From Dehalobacterium formicoaceticum (lineage in GTDB: Bacteria; Bacillota; Dehalobacteriia; Dehalobacteriales; Dehalobacteriaceae), in the NCBI RefSeq assembly GCF_002224645.1, contig NZ_CP022121.1, positions 1 to 64,000 of the forward strand: 64,000 nt of DNA. Direction: 5' to 3'. Within the stretch, counting starts at the first letter, position 1. Every line of letters begins with the position of its first letter. The notes beneath the pieces were generated by a model. It searched no databases. It worked only from the letters and a program-made list of their open reading frames with translations, and was not told the DNA's origin. Below, piece after piece: positions 1 to 8,583 of this stretch. The translations under genes and the position numbers were made by a program.

Positions 1-46
1 CTAAACGAACCAAAAAGATGTAATATGGAAAAGGGGATAAAATGAA

Positions 47-346
47 ATGTTTACAATTACAGATCGCGCCCTGGAAAAGTTTGAAGAAGGCAGGAAAAGG
101 TTTGAAAATCCACAAAACGTAATGTTACGTATTGCCTTTGCCGGCCATAGCTGATGCGGCCCAAAATTAAAAGTGACTCTGGATGAGTTACATCAAAAAA
201 AAGATCTCATAGAAGAGATCCAGGGAATTAAGGTTGTATTTGATTCCGACTTTGTCAATGTGCTTAGGGGTTCAGTAATTGATTATTCCAAGAATTGGTT
301 GAATCGGGGGTTTGTTGTTCAAAGGCCAGGACAATCCCAGTGCTAA
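47..346 (+). CDS. HesB/IscA-like selenoprotein (in-frame TGA = Sec36)
   Basis: Reading through one in-frame TGA (152-154) gives a 99-residue HesB/IscA-type protein. The TGA falls at residue 36 in the context GHS-U-CGPKL, where this fold carries its metal- or cluster-binding Cys, and it is followed directly by Cys37. The last residue is Cys99. A 7-bp hairpin with a GG-containing loop (173-191) starts 18 nt after the TGA, the place and shape of a bacterial SECIS element. Start ATG at 47 follows AAGGGG at 31-36. HesB-like selenoproteins with a U-C pair are known in anaerobes, but the role is not established; iron-sulfur or redox chemistry is likely. The alternative, a pseudogene with a nonsense mutation, is less likely because the frame stays open to a family-typical end and the SECIS-like hairpin is present. 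Automatic callers would miss or truncate it. Confidence 0.82.
173..191 (+). other. bacterial SECIS-like hairpin
   Basis: GTGACTC (173-179) pairs over all 7 positions (one G-U) with GAGTTAC (185-191), enclosing the loop TGGAT. The loop GG lies about 27 nt after the TGA at 152-154. Bacterial SECIS elements have a short stem and a G in the first two loop positions, at about this distance. It would recruit SelB to decode Sec36. Confidence 0.75.
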
Positions 347-377
347 GATGGGATCTTCCCTTTCTGCTTCCTTTACC

Positions 378-965
378 TTATTTTAGTTTTTTCGGTCTAA
401 TTAACCTGATTTTTTCTTTCTTCACTATCTTTTTAACCGGTTCCGCCTTTTTGGCCGGTGCAGGGAATGTCCCATAACTGATAACCCTTTTGCTTCCTTC
501 CTGTCCGCTATGAGTTATGCTCTGAAAGTCATCCGTAATTTTCTTTAACGCGTAAATATTAGTCAGTCCCCAAAGGGCAGCTCCTACAAATAGAGTGAGA
601 GCAGCTTTTGCGGGGATATCGCCAAATAGGGGCAGCCTGGTGATGGTACCCATAGCCAAAAGGACGAACCAACTCAAGATACCGATGCCCCAGCTTTTTA
701 AAATCCAAAATCTACTTGATGTCATACTGATAAAAAAGCACACTACCGCGCCAAGTACGGAACCGATGGTCAGATGGGCAAGCCAACCAACAATAAGAGC
801 AGCTAATCCCGGTTTTGGCTCAGACAGGATGATGGTTTTAGCAAGGTCGATATAAATCCGATCCGAAACTCCCATAGCCTTCAAAGCCATACCTACAAAA
901 CCAACAACAACCGCACCAATTAGCCCGGAAAGTATTCCGGGAGTTATCTTGTATCTCACCTGCAT
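378..965 (-). CDS. conserved hypothetical four-helix membrane protein
   Basis: 195 residues with about four hydrophobic helices (roughly residues 9-30, 55-80, 88-106, 118-138). A basic, lysine-rich cytoplasmic tail rich in Pro/Lys (about 165-195) follows. The start ATG at 965 has GAGGGAG upstream. It converges with the selenoprotein gene (31 bp between stops). I do not recognise a catalytic motif. The architecture resembles small uncharacterised integral membrane proteins of Clostridia. No function is proposed. Confidence 0.7.
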   Translation of the reverse strand: MQVRYKITPGILSGLIGAVVVGFVGMALKAMGVSDRIYIDLAKTIILSEPKPGLAALIVGWLAHLTIGSVLGAVVCFFISMTSSRFWILKSWGIGILSWFVLLAMGTITRLPLFGDIPAKAALTLFVGAALWGLTNIYALKKITDDFQSITHSGQEGSKRVISYGTFPAPAKKAEPVKKIVKKEKIRLIRPKKLK

Positions 966-1061
966 GCTCCCTCAGAGATTCAATTTGATAAATCTATTAT
1001 TGTTAATTCTTGCTCCAATTATACTGCCAACGTGTGAGCAATCGGCAGAAAGCATATCCGC

Positions 1062-1454
1062 TTAGTTTTTTATGAAGCTGATGTAAATTTTTCGGGTTCT
1101 GGGGCCGTCAAACTCACAGAAATAAACACCCTGCCAGGTGCCCAGCTTCAGCTTTCCATTTTCAATGATGACGGTCACGGAAGAACCAAAAAGGGATGAT
1201 TTGATATGGGCATGGGAATTACCCTCAGCATGTCGGTATCCATTCAGTTCCGGAAATACCTTGTTTAAGCCCGTTAAAATATCATATATCACATCAGGAT
1301 CAGCATTTTCGTTGATGGTAATGCCGGCGGTGGTGTGAGGAACGAATACAACGGCAATGCCTTCCTTTATTTGGTTCCTTCTTACCTCATCTTGAATGAT
1401 GTTTGTAATATCGATCAATTCCTGGGCATTACCAGTTTTTATTTGATGCTCCAT
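1062..1454 (-). CDS. yjbQ: YjbQ/UPF0047 family protein (secondary thiamine-phosphate synthase type)
   Basis: 130 residues, the normal size for this single-domain family. Diagnostic blocks are HTTAGITINENADPDV (about 41-56), GNSHAHIKSSLFG (about 78-90) and LGTWQGVYFCEFDGPR (about 106-121). The conserved His residues and the C-terminal GTWQ motif are present. Family members show weak thiamine-phosphate synthase activity; the physiological role is uncertain. RBS GGAGG precedes the ATG. It stands alone on the minus strand. Confidence 0.9.
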   Translation of the reverse strand: MEHQIKTGNAQELIDITNIIQDEVRRNQIKEGIAVVFVPHTTAGITINENADPDVIYDILTGLNKVFPELNGYRHAEGNSHAHIKSSLFGSSVTVIIENGKLKLGTWQGVYFCEFDGPRTRKIYISFIKN

Positions 1455-1618
1455 ATGCTAAATCCTCCATCTCTTTTTCCCTCTTTTTATAGCCTGCACA
1501 ATTGAACAATTACTTATTTCCCCAGATCTGCTAATTTTAAAGTATCTTGTTTGATCATTCTTTTTCTTGCCTTAATAAATAAATGACGTAAATTATGTTG
1601 ATAATTTTTGAGAAAAAT

Positions 1619-1645
1619 AAACCTACAGTATTTACTGCAGGTTTT
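1619..1645 (-). terminator. probable terminator downstream of selO and the small ORF
   Basis: AAACCTACAGT (1619-1629) pairs 10 of 11 with ACTGCAGGTTT (1634-1644), loop ATTT. Read on the minus strand the stem is followed by a T-rich stretch (TTATTTTTCTC). Confidence 0.6.
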
Positions 1646-1701
1646 CCGTAATGATTATTGTAATCTTTTCATTACATTTCTTTGCAATTTTTTACGCTTC
1701 T

Positions 1702-1854
1702 TTACACTTCTTTCTTTAGTTCTTTCTGATACGCTTTCCATCCGGGGCACCAGCCGGTATGCCAATGCCATAATCTACCCAGTAGAGATCGAGGTTTCTT
1801 TTCTGCGTAAGCACGAAATTTACAGCTTTCACAGCGAGATTTCACGTCATCCAT
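1702..1854 (-). CDS. small Cys/Trp-rich conserved-looking protein (about 47-50 aa)
   Basis: A minus-strand ORF reads MDDVKSRCESCKF... and ends ...HTGWCPGWKAYQKELKKEV before a stop at 1702-1704. It has a CxxC pair (RCESCKF) and a WHWHTGWCPGWKAY block, a composition typical of small conserved clostridial proteins. The RBS AAGGAG abuts the ATG at 1854. A GTG at 1845, nine bases from the RBS, is a better-spaced start and gives 47 residues. It lies between selO and the shared terminator at 1619-1645, so it is probably co-transcribed with selO. The function is unknown; a metal-binding knuckle is possible. Confidence 0.62.
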   Translation of the reverse strand: MDDVKSRCESCKFRAYAEKKPRSLLGRLWHWHTGWCPGWKAYQKELKKEV

Positions 1855-1894
1855 CTCCTTCCGCGATTATTTTAATCACGTACATCGATTCTAC

Positions 1895-1914
1895 CTCCGC
1901 CTTAGAGGCGGGAG
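1895..1914. repeat. hairpin resembling an IS200/IS605-type end relic
   Basis: CTCCGCCT (1895-1902) pairs with AGGCGGGAG (1906-1914) with one bulged base. The same CTCCC/GGGAG hairpin style recurs at 5290-5313 and 10464-10485. No transposase lies nearby. It could equally be a local mRNA hairpin. Confidence 0.3.
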
Positions 1915-2042
1915 CATGTCACGGTGCAGATCATCTGGCATCATTATACCATATTTTGCATAATAGATATACAGTCTTAATCCTTTATTCTTGGATTCTG
2001 GATCCTCTCAATGACGGCTTTTGCGCCCTGAATGCTTCCGAA

Positions 2043-3518
2043 TCAAGTACCGCAAAAGGTTCGGTAAGAGCAGGCCGATGGTTCGGGAGGCAGAGAGAAT
2101 TCATCCTGTCTGGAGCTATAGTCATAGGGATGCTTAAGGACATCAAGAAGGCGCCCCATCACTTGATAGTCCCCGTCTTTTACCGCCGCTTCCAATGCTT
2201 CTTCCACCCGATGATTTCGGGGAATGACTGCAGGATTGGATTCTTTCATTAATTGACGGGAAGCAGTTTTAGACTGCTGCTGCCTGCTTAATCTTGCCTG
2301 CCACTGCTTATGCCATACAGCAAATTCTTCGGTGCCAAAGAGAACCGTGTCCTCGGTCTGATCAAGAGTTAAAGCCCGAAAGGTATTAGTAAAGTCCCCT
2401 TGATACTTCTCCATCATATTGAGGAGCATTTCTATCAATGATTCATCCTGCGGTTCTTCATTAAACAAACCTAATTTCCTCCGCATTCCTTTGAGCCAAT
2501 GATCATGATACAATTCCGAAAAATTGGCAATCACCTCTTGGGCCATGCTGATGGCTTGCTCCTCATTGTCATGAATGAGGGGCAAAAGGGTTTCGGCCAA
2601 TCGGGCCAGATTCCAAGCAGCAATATTGGGCTGGTTGCCATAGGCATAGCGGCCTTGTCTATCGATGGTACTAAATACCGTTTTGGGATCATAGGTATCC
2701 ATAAAAGCACAAGGGCCATAATCAATAGTTTCCCCACTAAGAACCATGTTGTCCGTGTTCATGACCCCGTGGATAAAGCCAACCAACTGCCACTTGGCAA
2801 TCAGCTTGGCCTGACGTTTCATCACCTCTTGAAGCAAATAAAGATAGAGGTTCCCATCAATTTTTACCTCCGGGAAGTGTCTTTGCAAGGTGTAATCGGC
2901 GAGAGTGCGCAGTTCCTCAGCTGTGCCCCATGCAGCAAGGTATTGAAAGGTACCTACTCTGATGTGACTAGCTGCCACCCGGGTTAAAATGGCACCGGGC
3001 AGCAAAGTTTCCCGAATCAAAGACTCACCGGTTGTCACAACGGCTAAACTGCGGGTGGTCGGAATACCTAATCCGTGCATGGCTTCACTAATGATGTATT
3101 CCCTGAGCATTGGCCCCAGTGCCGCCCTGCCATCTCCCCCTCGGGAATAAGGTGTTTTGCCTGAGCCCTTGAGCTGAATATCAAAACGTTCACCCTGGGG
3201 CGTGATCTGCTCGCCAAGGAGATGAGCCCGACCGTCTCCTAACATGGTAAAATGCCCGAATTGGTGGCCCGCATATGCTTGGGCAAGAGGCATGGAACCC
3301 TCAGGAATCCGGTTACCCGCAAAAACCGCTGCTCCCTCATCGCCGTCCAGTGCCTGAATGTTTAAGCCTAAAGTTTCAGCCAAAGGATCATTTAGAATAA
3401 CCAATGCAGGTGCCCGTACAGGCGTTGGATCGAGCCTGGTAAAAAATGATTTCGGAAGACGAGCATAACTGTTATCAAAGTTCCATCCAGTTTTTATTAT
3501 TTCTTTGCATACTGTCAT
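2043..3518 (-). CDS. selO: protein adenylyltransferase SelO (YdiU/UPF0061)
   Basis: 491 residues, full family length. Pseudokinase-fold landmarks include [18 protein letters not shown] (about 81-98), the [20 protein letters not shown] nucleotide-binding block (about 116-135), [22 protein letters not shown] and HGVMNTDNM. The family transfers AMP from ATP to hydroxyl side chains of proteins under redox stress. The protein ends ...CSYRTFCGT, with Cys where eukaryotic orthologues carry Sec. The ATG at 3518 is preceded by GGAAAGGAG. It is probably followed in the same transcript by the small ORF at 1702-1854. Confidence 0.95.
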   Translation of the reverse strand: MTVCKEIIKTGWNFDNSYARLPKSFFTRLDPTPVRAPALVILNDPLAETLGLNIQALDGDEGAAVFAGNRIPEGSMPLAQAYAGHQFGHFTMLGDGRAHLLGEQITPQGERFDIQLKGSGKTPYSRGGDGRAALGPMLREYIISEAMHGLGIPTTRSLAVVTTGESLIRETLLPGAILTRVAASHIRVGTFQYLAAWGTAEELRTLADYTLQRHFPEVKIDGNLYLYLLQEVMKRQAKLIAKWQLVGFIHGVMNTDNMVLSGETIDYGPCAFMDTYDPKTVFSTIDRQGRYAYGNQPNIAAWNLARLAETLLPLIHDNEEQAISMAQEVIANFSELYHDHWLKGMRRKLGLFNEEPQDESLIEMLLNMMEKYQGDFTNTFRALTLDQTEDTVLFGTEEFAVWHKQWQARLSRQQQSKTASRQLMKESNPAVIPRNHRVEEALEAAVKDGDYQVMGRLLDVLKHPYDYSSRQDEFSLPPEPSACSYRTFCGT

Positions 3519-3769
3519 GGCAGCTCCTTTCCTTTTCCATCCTTTATTCTATCTTTTTTATTATACCCTTTCTTGCGGCTTAATCTATACCCGAACGATA
3601 CCAAAATATGTTTCCAGTATTTCAGCAAAACCAATAAAATTAGTGCATATTAATTCATTCATAAAAAAACGCAGGCCAGGGAATTTTCCCCGACCGGTGT
3701 TAGTTTTATACGATGTCATCGTATCTATTTACTTATGATTATTGAATTTATCTCACCTTATGATCGTGA

Positions 3770-4228
3770 TTATAACTGTTCTTTTCTCGCTAACTGTCTT
3801 TGGAAAAAAATAAAAACAGGTAATGGTATCAAGACCCAACCGAAACTCCTGAACAAACTGTTCTTAGCCCTCAAAATCTGCCTTTCTTTTTCTGATGCTG
3901 CCATCTCATCATATCTGGCACGTAATTCCTCATCAGACAACTTAATTTCTCCTTCTCCAGAGGGATCCGGCTTAATCTCGCCGCCATACTGACGATATTC
4001 AGCAAAAGACTGGTAATAAGGAGCAGGACTGATGATATCAGAAGCAGCCATGAAAACCCCGATACTCCCGCCGATCATCATCATTAATGTGGTAAAAAGA
4101 ACTAAATACAAATAAACTTTTTTAATCATGTCTTCCCCTCCTTCTAGATGCTCTATTTTACTTCCCGCAATAATTATTAATATGATTGCGATAATTGCAA
4201 CCGGTATTAAAATTGATACCATCGTCAT
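3770..4228 (-). CDS. hypothetical membrane protein with three predicted helices
   Basis: 152 residues: a hydrophobic N-terminal helix (about 5-22), a second helix (about 37-62), a charged acidic loop (EGEIKLSDEELRARYDEM...), then a C-terminal helix (about 130-143) and a basic tail. An internal in-frame ATG at 4129 (MIKKVYLYL) has an excellent AAGGAGGGG site. The true product may therefore start there and lack the first helix; the upstream ATG also has a GGGGAG-type site. I do not recognise the family. Confidence 0.6.
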   Translation of the reverse strand: MTMVSILIPVAIIAIILIIIAGSKIEHLEGGEDMIKKVYLYLVLFTTLMMMIGGSIGVFMAASDIISPAPYYQSFAEYRQYGGEIKPDPSGEGEIKLSDEELRARYDEMAASEKERQILRAKNSLFRSFGWVLIPLPVFIFFQRQLARKEQL

Positions 4229-4386
4229 GCCTCTCCCCCCTTGTCAATTTGATCGTTATTGTAGTTAGACGTCTTTTTCGTTCAAATGTTCCAGATTACC
4301 AGCTTTTCTTAACATAATTTTTATGGCTAATTCCCCACAAAAATAGTATGATTAATCTATACAAAACAAAAAAGGAATGACTCCTC

Positions 4387-5205
4387 ATGAACTTAATCTA
4401 TCAAACCAATAAGCTGTCCCAGGAGTGGAATCAGCCCCTGATCTTTGCCTTTTATCAGGAAAAAATATTGGTGGAAACAAATAATGACCGCCTGATTATA
4501 CCCACACCTTTAGATTTAGATAATCACGGCATCATCATAGATAAAAAACTCTATATCGGAATTATCAACGATCATCCCAGTTATATTGCGGAGCTGCCTG
4601 CGGATTATCCGCCTTTGCAGCCGAAGAACCTAAATTTTGTCGGACTGCGGGGACTTTTCGATGCTGTGGAGGATAATGTATTTTGGGCAGCCGGCCGAGC
4701 CTTTCAAATCATGAATTGGCATCGGACCCATATCTTCTGCGGCCGCTGTGCTACACCCACCCAAAATAAAACTAACGAAATCGCCAAAGAATGTCCTCAT
4801 TGCGGTCTGATCAGTTACCCCAATATGGCTCCGGCGGTGATTGTAGCGGTGGTCAAGGACGATAAAATCCTTCTTGCCCGGAACAAGCAAAACCTTTCCA
4901 AGTTTTATAGTGTCCTCGCCGGTTTTGTTGAAGCAGGAGAGACCTTGGAGGACTGTGTACGAAGAGAAATTATGGAGGAAGTGGGGATCAAGGTCAAGAA
5001 CATCACCTATTTTGGCAGCCAACCCTGGCCTTTCCCCAATTCTTTGATGCTGGGTTTCACTGCAGAGTATGAAAGCGGAGAAATTCAGGTGGATGGGGTG
5101 GAGATTGCCGAAGCTGATTGGTTTTGCAAGGATGAGCTGCCGGCAACTCCGGGAAATATCAGCATCGCTCATCATTTAATCGAATGGTTTAAAAACCGAT
5201 TTTAA
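4387..5205 (+). CDS. nudC: NADH pyrophosphatase / NAD-capped RNA decapping Nudix hydrolase
   Basis: 272 residues. The middle holds the four-Cys zinc ribbon (CGRCATP...CPHCG, about 118-139). It is followed by a Nudix domain with the box GFVEAGETLEDCVRREIMEEVG (about 178-199) and the NudC-specific SQPWPFPNS signature (about 212-220). The family hydrolyses NADH and related dinucleotides and removes NAD caps from RNA. AAGGA lies nine bases before the ATG. Monocistronic. Confidence 0.95.
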   Translation: MNLIYQTNKLSQEWNQPLIFAFYQEKILVETNNDRLIIPTPLDLDNHGIIIDKKLYIGIINDHPSYIAELPADYPPLQPKNLNFVGLRGLFDAVEDNVFWAAGRAFQIMNWHRTHIFCGRCATPTQNKTNEIAKECPHCGLISYPNMAPAVIVAVVKDDKILLARNKQNLSKFYSVLAGFVEAGETLEDCVRREIMEEVGIKVKNITYFGSQPWPFPNSLMLGFTAEYESGEIQVDGVEIAEADWFCKDELPATPGNISIAHHLIEWFKNRF

Positions 5206-5289
5206 GATTATCGGAATTTTTGGAGAAAGAATTCCCTTATCCTTCCTTTATACCAACCGTCTTTTCTTTCTATGTTTTCAAATTCCAAG

Positions 5290-5379
5290 ACTCCCACTTC
5301 TATAAGTGGGAGTTCCTATTATTACTCCAATTAGGATAGATTCCCCATCTGAAGCCCATATGTTCAGCTTTGGCTGAAC
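5290..5379. repeat. IS200/IS605-like hairpin relic
   Basis: Two perfect hairpins lie in a gene-free stretch: ACTCCCACTT/AAGTGGGAGT (5290-5299, 5304-5313) and GTTCAGC/GCTGAAC (5362-5368, 5373-5379). Both look like subterminal hairpins of IS200/IS605-family elements, including the CCCATATGTTCAGC context. No transposase or TnpB ORF remains. This is inference from shape only. Confidence 0.4.
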
Positions 5380-5430
5380 GAGTTCGCTAGAAAAACAGGG
5401 TGCTACTGCAAAAGAATATACAAAACTCTA

Positions 5431-5459
5431 TTGCATAGGCGGGGAAAATCCTGTATGAT
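5431..5459 (+). promoter_or_regulatory. sigma-A promoter of the padR-ftsW-like operon
   Basis: TTGCAT (5431-5436), a spacer of exactly 17 bp, then TATGAT (5454-5459). The -10 overlaps the left arm of the inverted repeat at 5458-5466. Confidence 0.65.
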
Positions 5460-5499
5460 AATACATAGATATTCAATGCATCGATTTAGGATGTATTAT
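5458..5499 (+). promoter_or_regulatory. probable PadR operator (inverted repeat)
   Basis: ATAATACAT (5458-5466) is the exact inverted complement of ATGTATTAT (5491-5499). The left arm overlaps the -10 hexamer and the right arm sits just before the padR RBS. PadR proteins commonly bind ATGTAT/ATACAT arms and repress their own operon. Confidence 0.6.
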
Positions 5500-5517
5500 G
5501 AAAGGAGGCAGAACAAA

Positions 5518-5862
5518 ATGTCGGTAAATCAGGAAATGCTTAGGGGCAGCACCGCTGTTTTAGTTTTAAGTATGCTGGACCGAGAGCCTATGTATGGCTA
5601 TCAGATGATTAAAGAAATTGAACAGGAATCCGGCGGAATCTTCCTTTTTAAAGAAGGGACACTTTATCCCATTCTTCACGCCTTAGAATCTAAAGGCATG
5701 ATTGAATCCTACTGGTTGGGTAAAGAAGGCGGCAGGAAAAGAAAATACTATCAATTGACGACAAAAGGTAAAGCTCATTTAAAAGAACAACAACAAGAAT
5801 GGGTGCGCTTCCGCGGGGCCGTTGATAAAATTTTAAAGAGGGAGGTTTTGGCGTGGATCTAA
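5518..5862 (+). CDS. PadR family transcriptional regulator
   Basis: 114 residues from the ATG at 5518, which has AAAGGAGG at ideal spacing; an upstream in-frame start at 5431 lies inside the promoter and is rejected. The winged-helix PadR core is clear: LSMLDREPMYGYQMIKEIEQES, GTLYPILHALESKGMIESYW and GRKRKYYQLTTKGKAHL. It overlaps the next gene by 10 bp. The perfect inverted repeat in the promoter suggests autoregulation. PadR/membrane-protein pairs of this type respond to envelope stress or to small hydrophobic ligands; the ligand here is unknown. Confidence 0.9.
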   Translation: MSVNQEMLRGSTAVLVLSMLDREPMYGYQMIKEIEQESGGIFLFKEGTLYPILHALESKGMIESYWLGKEGGRKRKYYQLTTKGKAHLKEQQQEWVRFRGAVDKILKREVLAWI

Positions 5863-7151
5863 TTAACAATCGCATCATCCAGGATTATGTGAACAAGGTA
5901 TGCGCCCAAGTTAAATTCCGTGATGTTCATCCGGATGTAAAACTGGAACTGGAAGCCCATATCCAGGAAATTATAGAAGAGCATTTAGCCCAAGGCTTTT
6001 CTGAAAAGGAGGCTGCTGAGAAGGCTGTTGTTCAAATGGGCGATGCTGATATGGTTGGGAAACAGCTGAATAAAGTTCATAAACCAAAACCGGAATGGAG
6101 TATTTTACTGATTTCTCTTCTTTTTATCAACACGGGATTGTTGTCCTTGTATTTTATTCAGAAACAAAGTTTGCTCTCACATAATATCCCTATATTTGAA
6201 AGAAGTTTGCTCTTTTCATTGATAAGTTTCATTATTATGATTGGATTCTACTTTTTCAGTTATAAAAAATTGGAGAGGTATTCTAAACATATTTATCTGG
6301 GAACACTTGCACTTCTTACTTATACAGTTTTATTTGGAATTCAATACAATGGCAGCAGCAGTTGGTTAACGCTAGGTTCCTTAAGCCTTAACGTTGTGGC
6401 AGTTAGTCCCATATTATTTATCATAGCATTGGCTGGGATCTTTAATAAATGGGATTGGGACAACACGTTTAACTTTCTGCAAGGTGTAGCCTTATGTGCC
6501 GTGCCATTGATTCTGATGCTGGGAGCACCTTCTATTTCTTCAAGCGTTATCTATGCCGTAGCAAGCATGGTTTTGATGGTTGCCTCAGGGGCAAAATTAA
6601 AAAGGCTGCTTTTCATCTCAGTCCCATTTATCGCGATGATCATCCTGTCTGTTTTTACGGTGCCTTATAGAATAGATAGACTCCTGATATTTTTAAACCC
6701 CGGCAGCGACCCACATGGAAGCGGGTATATAAACACACAGTTGAATAAAATTATTGAGGATGCAGGGCTTTTCGGTCAAGGACTCACCTTTGCTCCCCAA
6801 GGATTGCCAGATCTTCATACAGATTTTATTTTCTCCTTTATTACATATACTTTCGGTTGGATCGCCGGCATTTTGCTGATTGCTTTAACTGTTTTGTTTC
6901 TTGTCCGTATTGCACGAATCACCAGGATTGTGAAGAATAATTATGCCAAATTGCTCATCAGTGGCTTTGTATCTATTCTGACAGTAGAATTTTTGTGGAA
7001 TATCTTGATGAATTTAGGATTAGCCCCCATCAGTGGCATCGGGTTGCCTTTTATCAGTTACGGCGGTTCTCAGCTGATCATTAATGCCGTCATAGTGGGG
7101 ATGATCTCAAGCATTTTTAAGCGAAGAAATGTTTCTCAAAACTGCCAATGA
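5853..7151 (+). CDS. FtsW/RodA/SpoVE-family membrane protein with N-terminal permease-prefix domain
   Basis: 432 residues. Residues 1-80 form a soluble helical prefix (VKLELEAHIQEIIEEH...KEAAEKAVVQMGD), the domain often fused to permeases encoded beside PadR regulators. Residues about 84-425 hold many hydrophobic helices and end with the SEDS-type block GIGLPFISYGGSQLIINAVIVGMISSI. The family includes peptidoglycan glycosyltransferases. The prefix fusion and PadR partner mark an accessory paralogue rather than the divisome enzyme. GTG start at 5853 with GGGAGG upstream; translationally coupled to padR. Confidence 0.82.
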   Translation: MDLINNRIIQDYVNKVCAQVKFRDVHPDVKLELEAHIQEIIEEHLAQGFSEKEAAEKAVVQMGDADMVGKQLNKVHKPKPEWSILLISLLFINTGLLSLYFIQKQSLLSHNIPIFERSLLFSLISFIIMIGFYFFSYKKLERYSKHIYLGTLALLTYTVLFGIQYNGSSSWLTLGSLSLNVVAVSPILFIIALAGIFNKWDWDNTFNFLQGVALCAVPLILMLGAPSISSSVIYAVASMVLMVASGAKLKRLLFISVPFIAMIILSVFTVPYRIDRLLIFLNPGSDPHGSGYINTQLNKIIEDAGLFGQGLTFAPQGLPDLHTDFIFSFITYTFGWIAGILLIALTVLFLVRIARITRIVKNNYAKLLISGFVSILTVEFLWNILMNLGLAPISGIGLPFISYGGSQLIINAVIVGMISSIFKRRNVSQNCQ

Positions 7152-7321
7152 TCGATTAATTCTTTGTCATACATTGGCCTTTGTCCCCAATCATTTCCCT
7201 GGCAATTTTTAAAAACTGTCACCTCCGTGTTACCCATGATGATCTCTGAATAGATTGGGAGAATTGGTTGATACTATCAGAGAGTGATCCACCAAGATCA
7301 GACAAAAGGGAGGTGAATAAA

Positions 7322-7453
7322 ATGAACCGAGATGAAATGATATTTGCTCCTTTAAGCGACCAGGATTTAACCAAAATTCAGGAGGCTGAAAAAATGGTCA
7401 ATCAGCAAGGGGGAAAAAATGACATTATTTTGCTGGCCTATGCCAAAAAATAA
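7322..7453 (+). CDS. small conserved-looking protein (43 aa)
   Basis: The ATG at 7322 follows a strong GGGAGGTGA site and yields a 43-residue soluble, charged peptide (MNRDEMIFAPLSDQDLTK...). The longer in-frame version starting at 7268 has no good ribosome site. It is followed immediately by a strong terminator, which supports a real gene. No recognised domain. It could be a separate transcript or the third gene of the padR operon. Confidence 0.6.
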   Translation: MNRDEMIFAPLSDQDLTKIQEAEKMVNQQGGKNDIILLAYAKK

Positions 7454-7470
7454 ATAACCTTTTTAAAATA

Positions 7471-7513
7471 TAAGGGGTTGGTAAAGAATTTTTTACCAGC
7501 CCCTTATTTATAC
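7471..7513 (+). terminator. intrinsic terminator
   Basis: About 15 bp of stem: TAAGGGG..GGTAAA (7471-7485) pairs with TTTACC..CCCCTTA (7492-7506), followed by TTTATACTTT. It closes the 43-aa ORF. Confidence 0.75.
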
Positions 7514-7580
7514 TTTCGGAAATATAACTTTTAAAAGGTTGAAAGTATAAGAGCAACTAAGGCTTCCGCTAAGCTTTCGG

Positions 7581-7604
7581 CTTGGCGTAAGCCAAGTTTT
7601 CTTT
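7581..7604 (+). terminator. terminator-like hairpin containing a repeated 13-mer
   Basis: CTTGGC/GCCAAG with a GTAA tetraloop (7581-7596) is followed by TTTTCTTT. The string CTTGGCGTAAGCC also occurs at 10452-10464 inside another hairpin, so this may be a dispersed element rather than a dedicated terminator. Confidence 0.5.
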
Positions 7605-7620
7605 ATGGCCAAGATATAAT

Positions 7621-8499
7621 TTACCGCGTTGCAAATAATTCAGTTAATGCTTTGATATGCTCCGGGGTAGTGCCGCAGCAGCCCCCCACCAGGGAAGCTC
7701 CTTCTTGGAAACATTTCAGCACACCTTGAGCAAAGACCTCGGGGGTCATGTCATAAATGGTTTCCCCTTTTACCAGCTTCGGTTTACCGGCATTGGGCAT
7801 GGCCAAAATAGGTAATGTTGTTTTTTCTCTAAGCTCTGCGATAATATCTGCAATTTCTTCCGGATCTAAGTCCCCGCAATTGGTACCAATCACATCTCCT
7901 CCGGCTTGCTCCACAGCCGCAGCACACTCCGCCAGGGTTTGCCCCATCATGGTGCGACCGCCGGAATCTTTAGAAGATAGTGTAAAGGATACCACCACCG
8001 GCAGGCGGGAAACTTCTTTGCAGGCTTTTAATGCGCATAGAGCTTCTTTAAGGTCCATCATGGTTTCAATAATAAAACCATCCACTCCTGCTTCAGCCAA
8101 AACCCGGCCCTGAGCCTGATAACCGGTTATGATCTCCTCCTCCGTATAAGGCCCGAAGGGTACCATCAATTGACCGGTAGGCCCCATATCACCCAATATG
8201 AAACGGGCACCTGATCTTTTTGCCAGTTGCACGCCGGCTTGGTTGACCTCCGCCATATCAACCTGCACGTTATGGGTTTTCAGATAAATGGGATTCATGG
8301 TAAAGGTATTGGCGGTGATGACATCAGCCCCGCTGGACACATAATCTTGATGAACCTTTAAAACAGTTTCCGGATGAATTAGGTTATTGACCCCGCCGCT
8401 AAGTTCCAGGCCGTAACGAGCTAATTGAGTTCCCATACCGCCATCAAAGATGACAGGTTGTTTGGTCTTAATAAAGGATAAAAAGTCCATTTCATTCAC
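7621..8499 (-). CDS. homocysteine S-methyltransferase family protein (MetH N-terminal-like)
   Basis: 292 residues. It has FDGGMGTQLARYGLELS at the N-terminus (about 19-35), the first zinc ligand in GTNCGDLDPEEI (about 205-216) and the paired ligands in VGGCCGTTPEHIKAL (about 271-285). Together these form the three-Cys zinc site of the (betaine-)homocysteine methyltransferase TIM barrel. It lacks the folate, B12 and activation domains of full MetH, so it must work with a separate corrinoid protein or use another methyl donor. RBS GGAG precedes the ATG. Monocistronic. Confidence 0.88.
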   Translation of the reverse strand: MNEMDFLSFIKTKQPVIFDGGMGTQLARYGLELSGGVNNLIHPETVLKVHQDYVSSGADVITANTFTMNPIYLKTHNVQVDMAEVNQAGVQLAKRSGARFILGDMGPTGQLMVPFGPYTEEEIITGYQAQGRVLAEAGVDGFIIETMMDLKEALCALKACKEVSRLPVVVSFTLSSKDSGGRTMMGQTLAECAAAVEQAGGDVIGTNCGDLDPEEIADIIAELREKTTLPILAMPNAGKPKLVKGETIYDMTPEVFAQGVLKCFQEGASLVGGCCGTTPEHIKALTELFATR

Positions 8500-8583
8500 A
8501 CTCCGTCACACCAGCTTTTTCATTATTCTAACACCTTTCGCGCTCCTTGAAAAGAATTCCTGCTTAACCCCAATTGCAATTTT

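Noticed and set aside
2043-2045. TGA at the end of selO read as selenocysteine
   Set aside because: The protein ends in a family-like CSYRTFCGT. The frame after the TGA is open for only about 20 more codons with no family-like residues, and I saw no SECIS-like hairpin. Treated as a normal stop.
1608-2252. 214-codon plus-strand frame
   Set aside because: It covers the small minus-strand gene, a terminator and the 3' end of selO in antisense. Its composition is not protein-like and it has no ribosome site.
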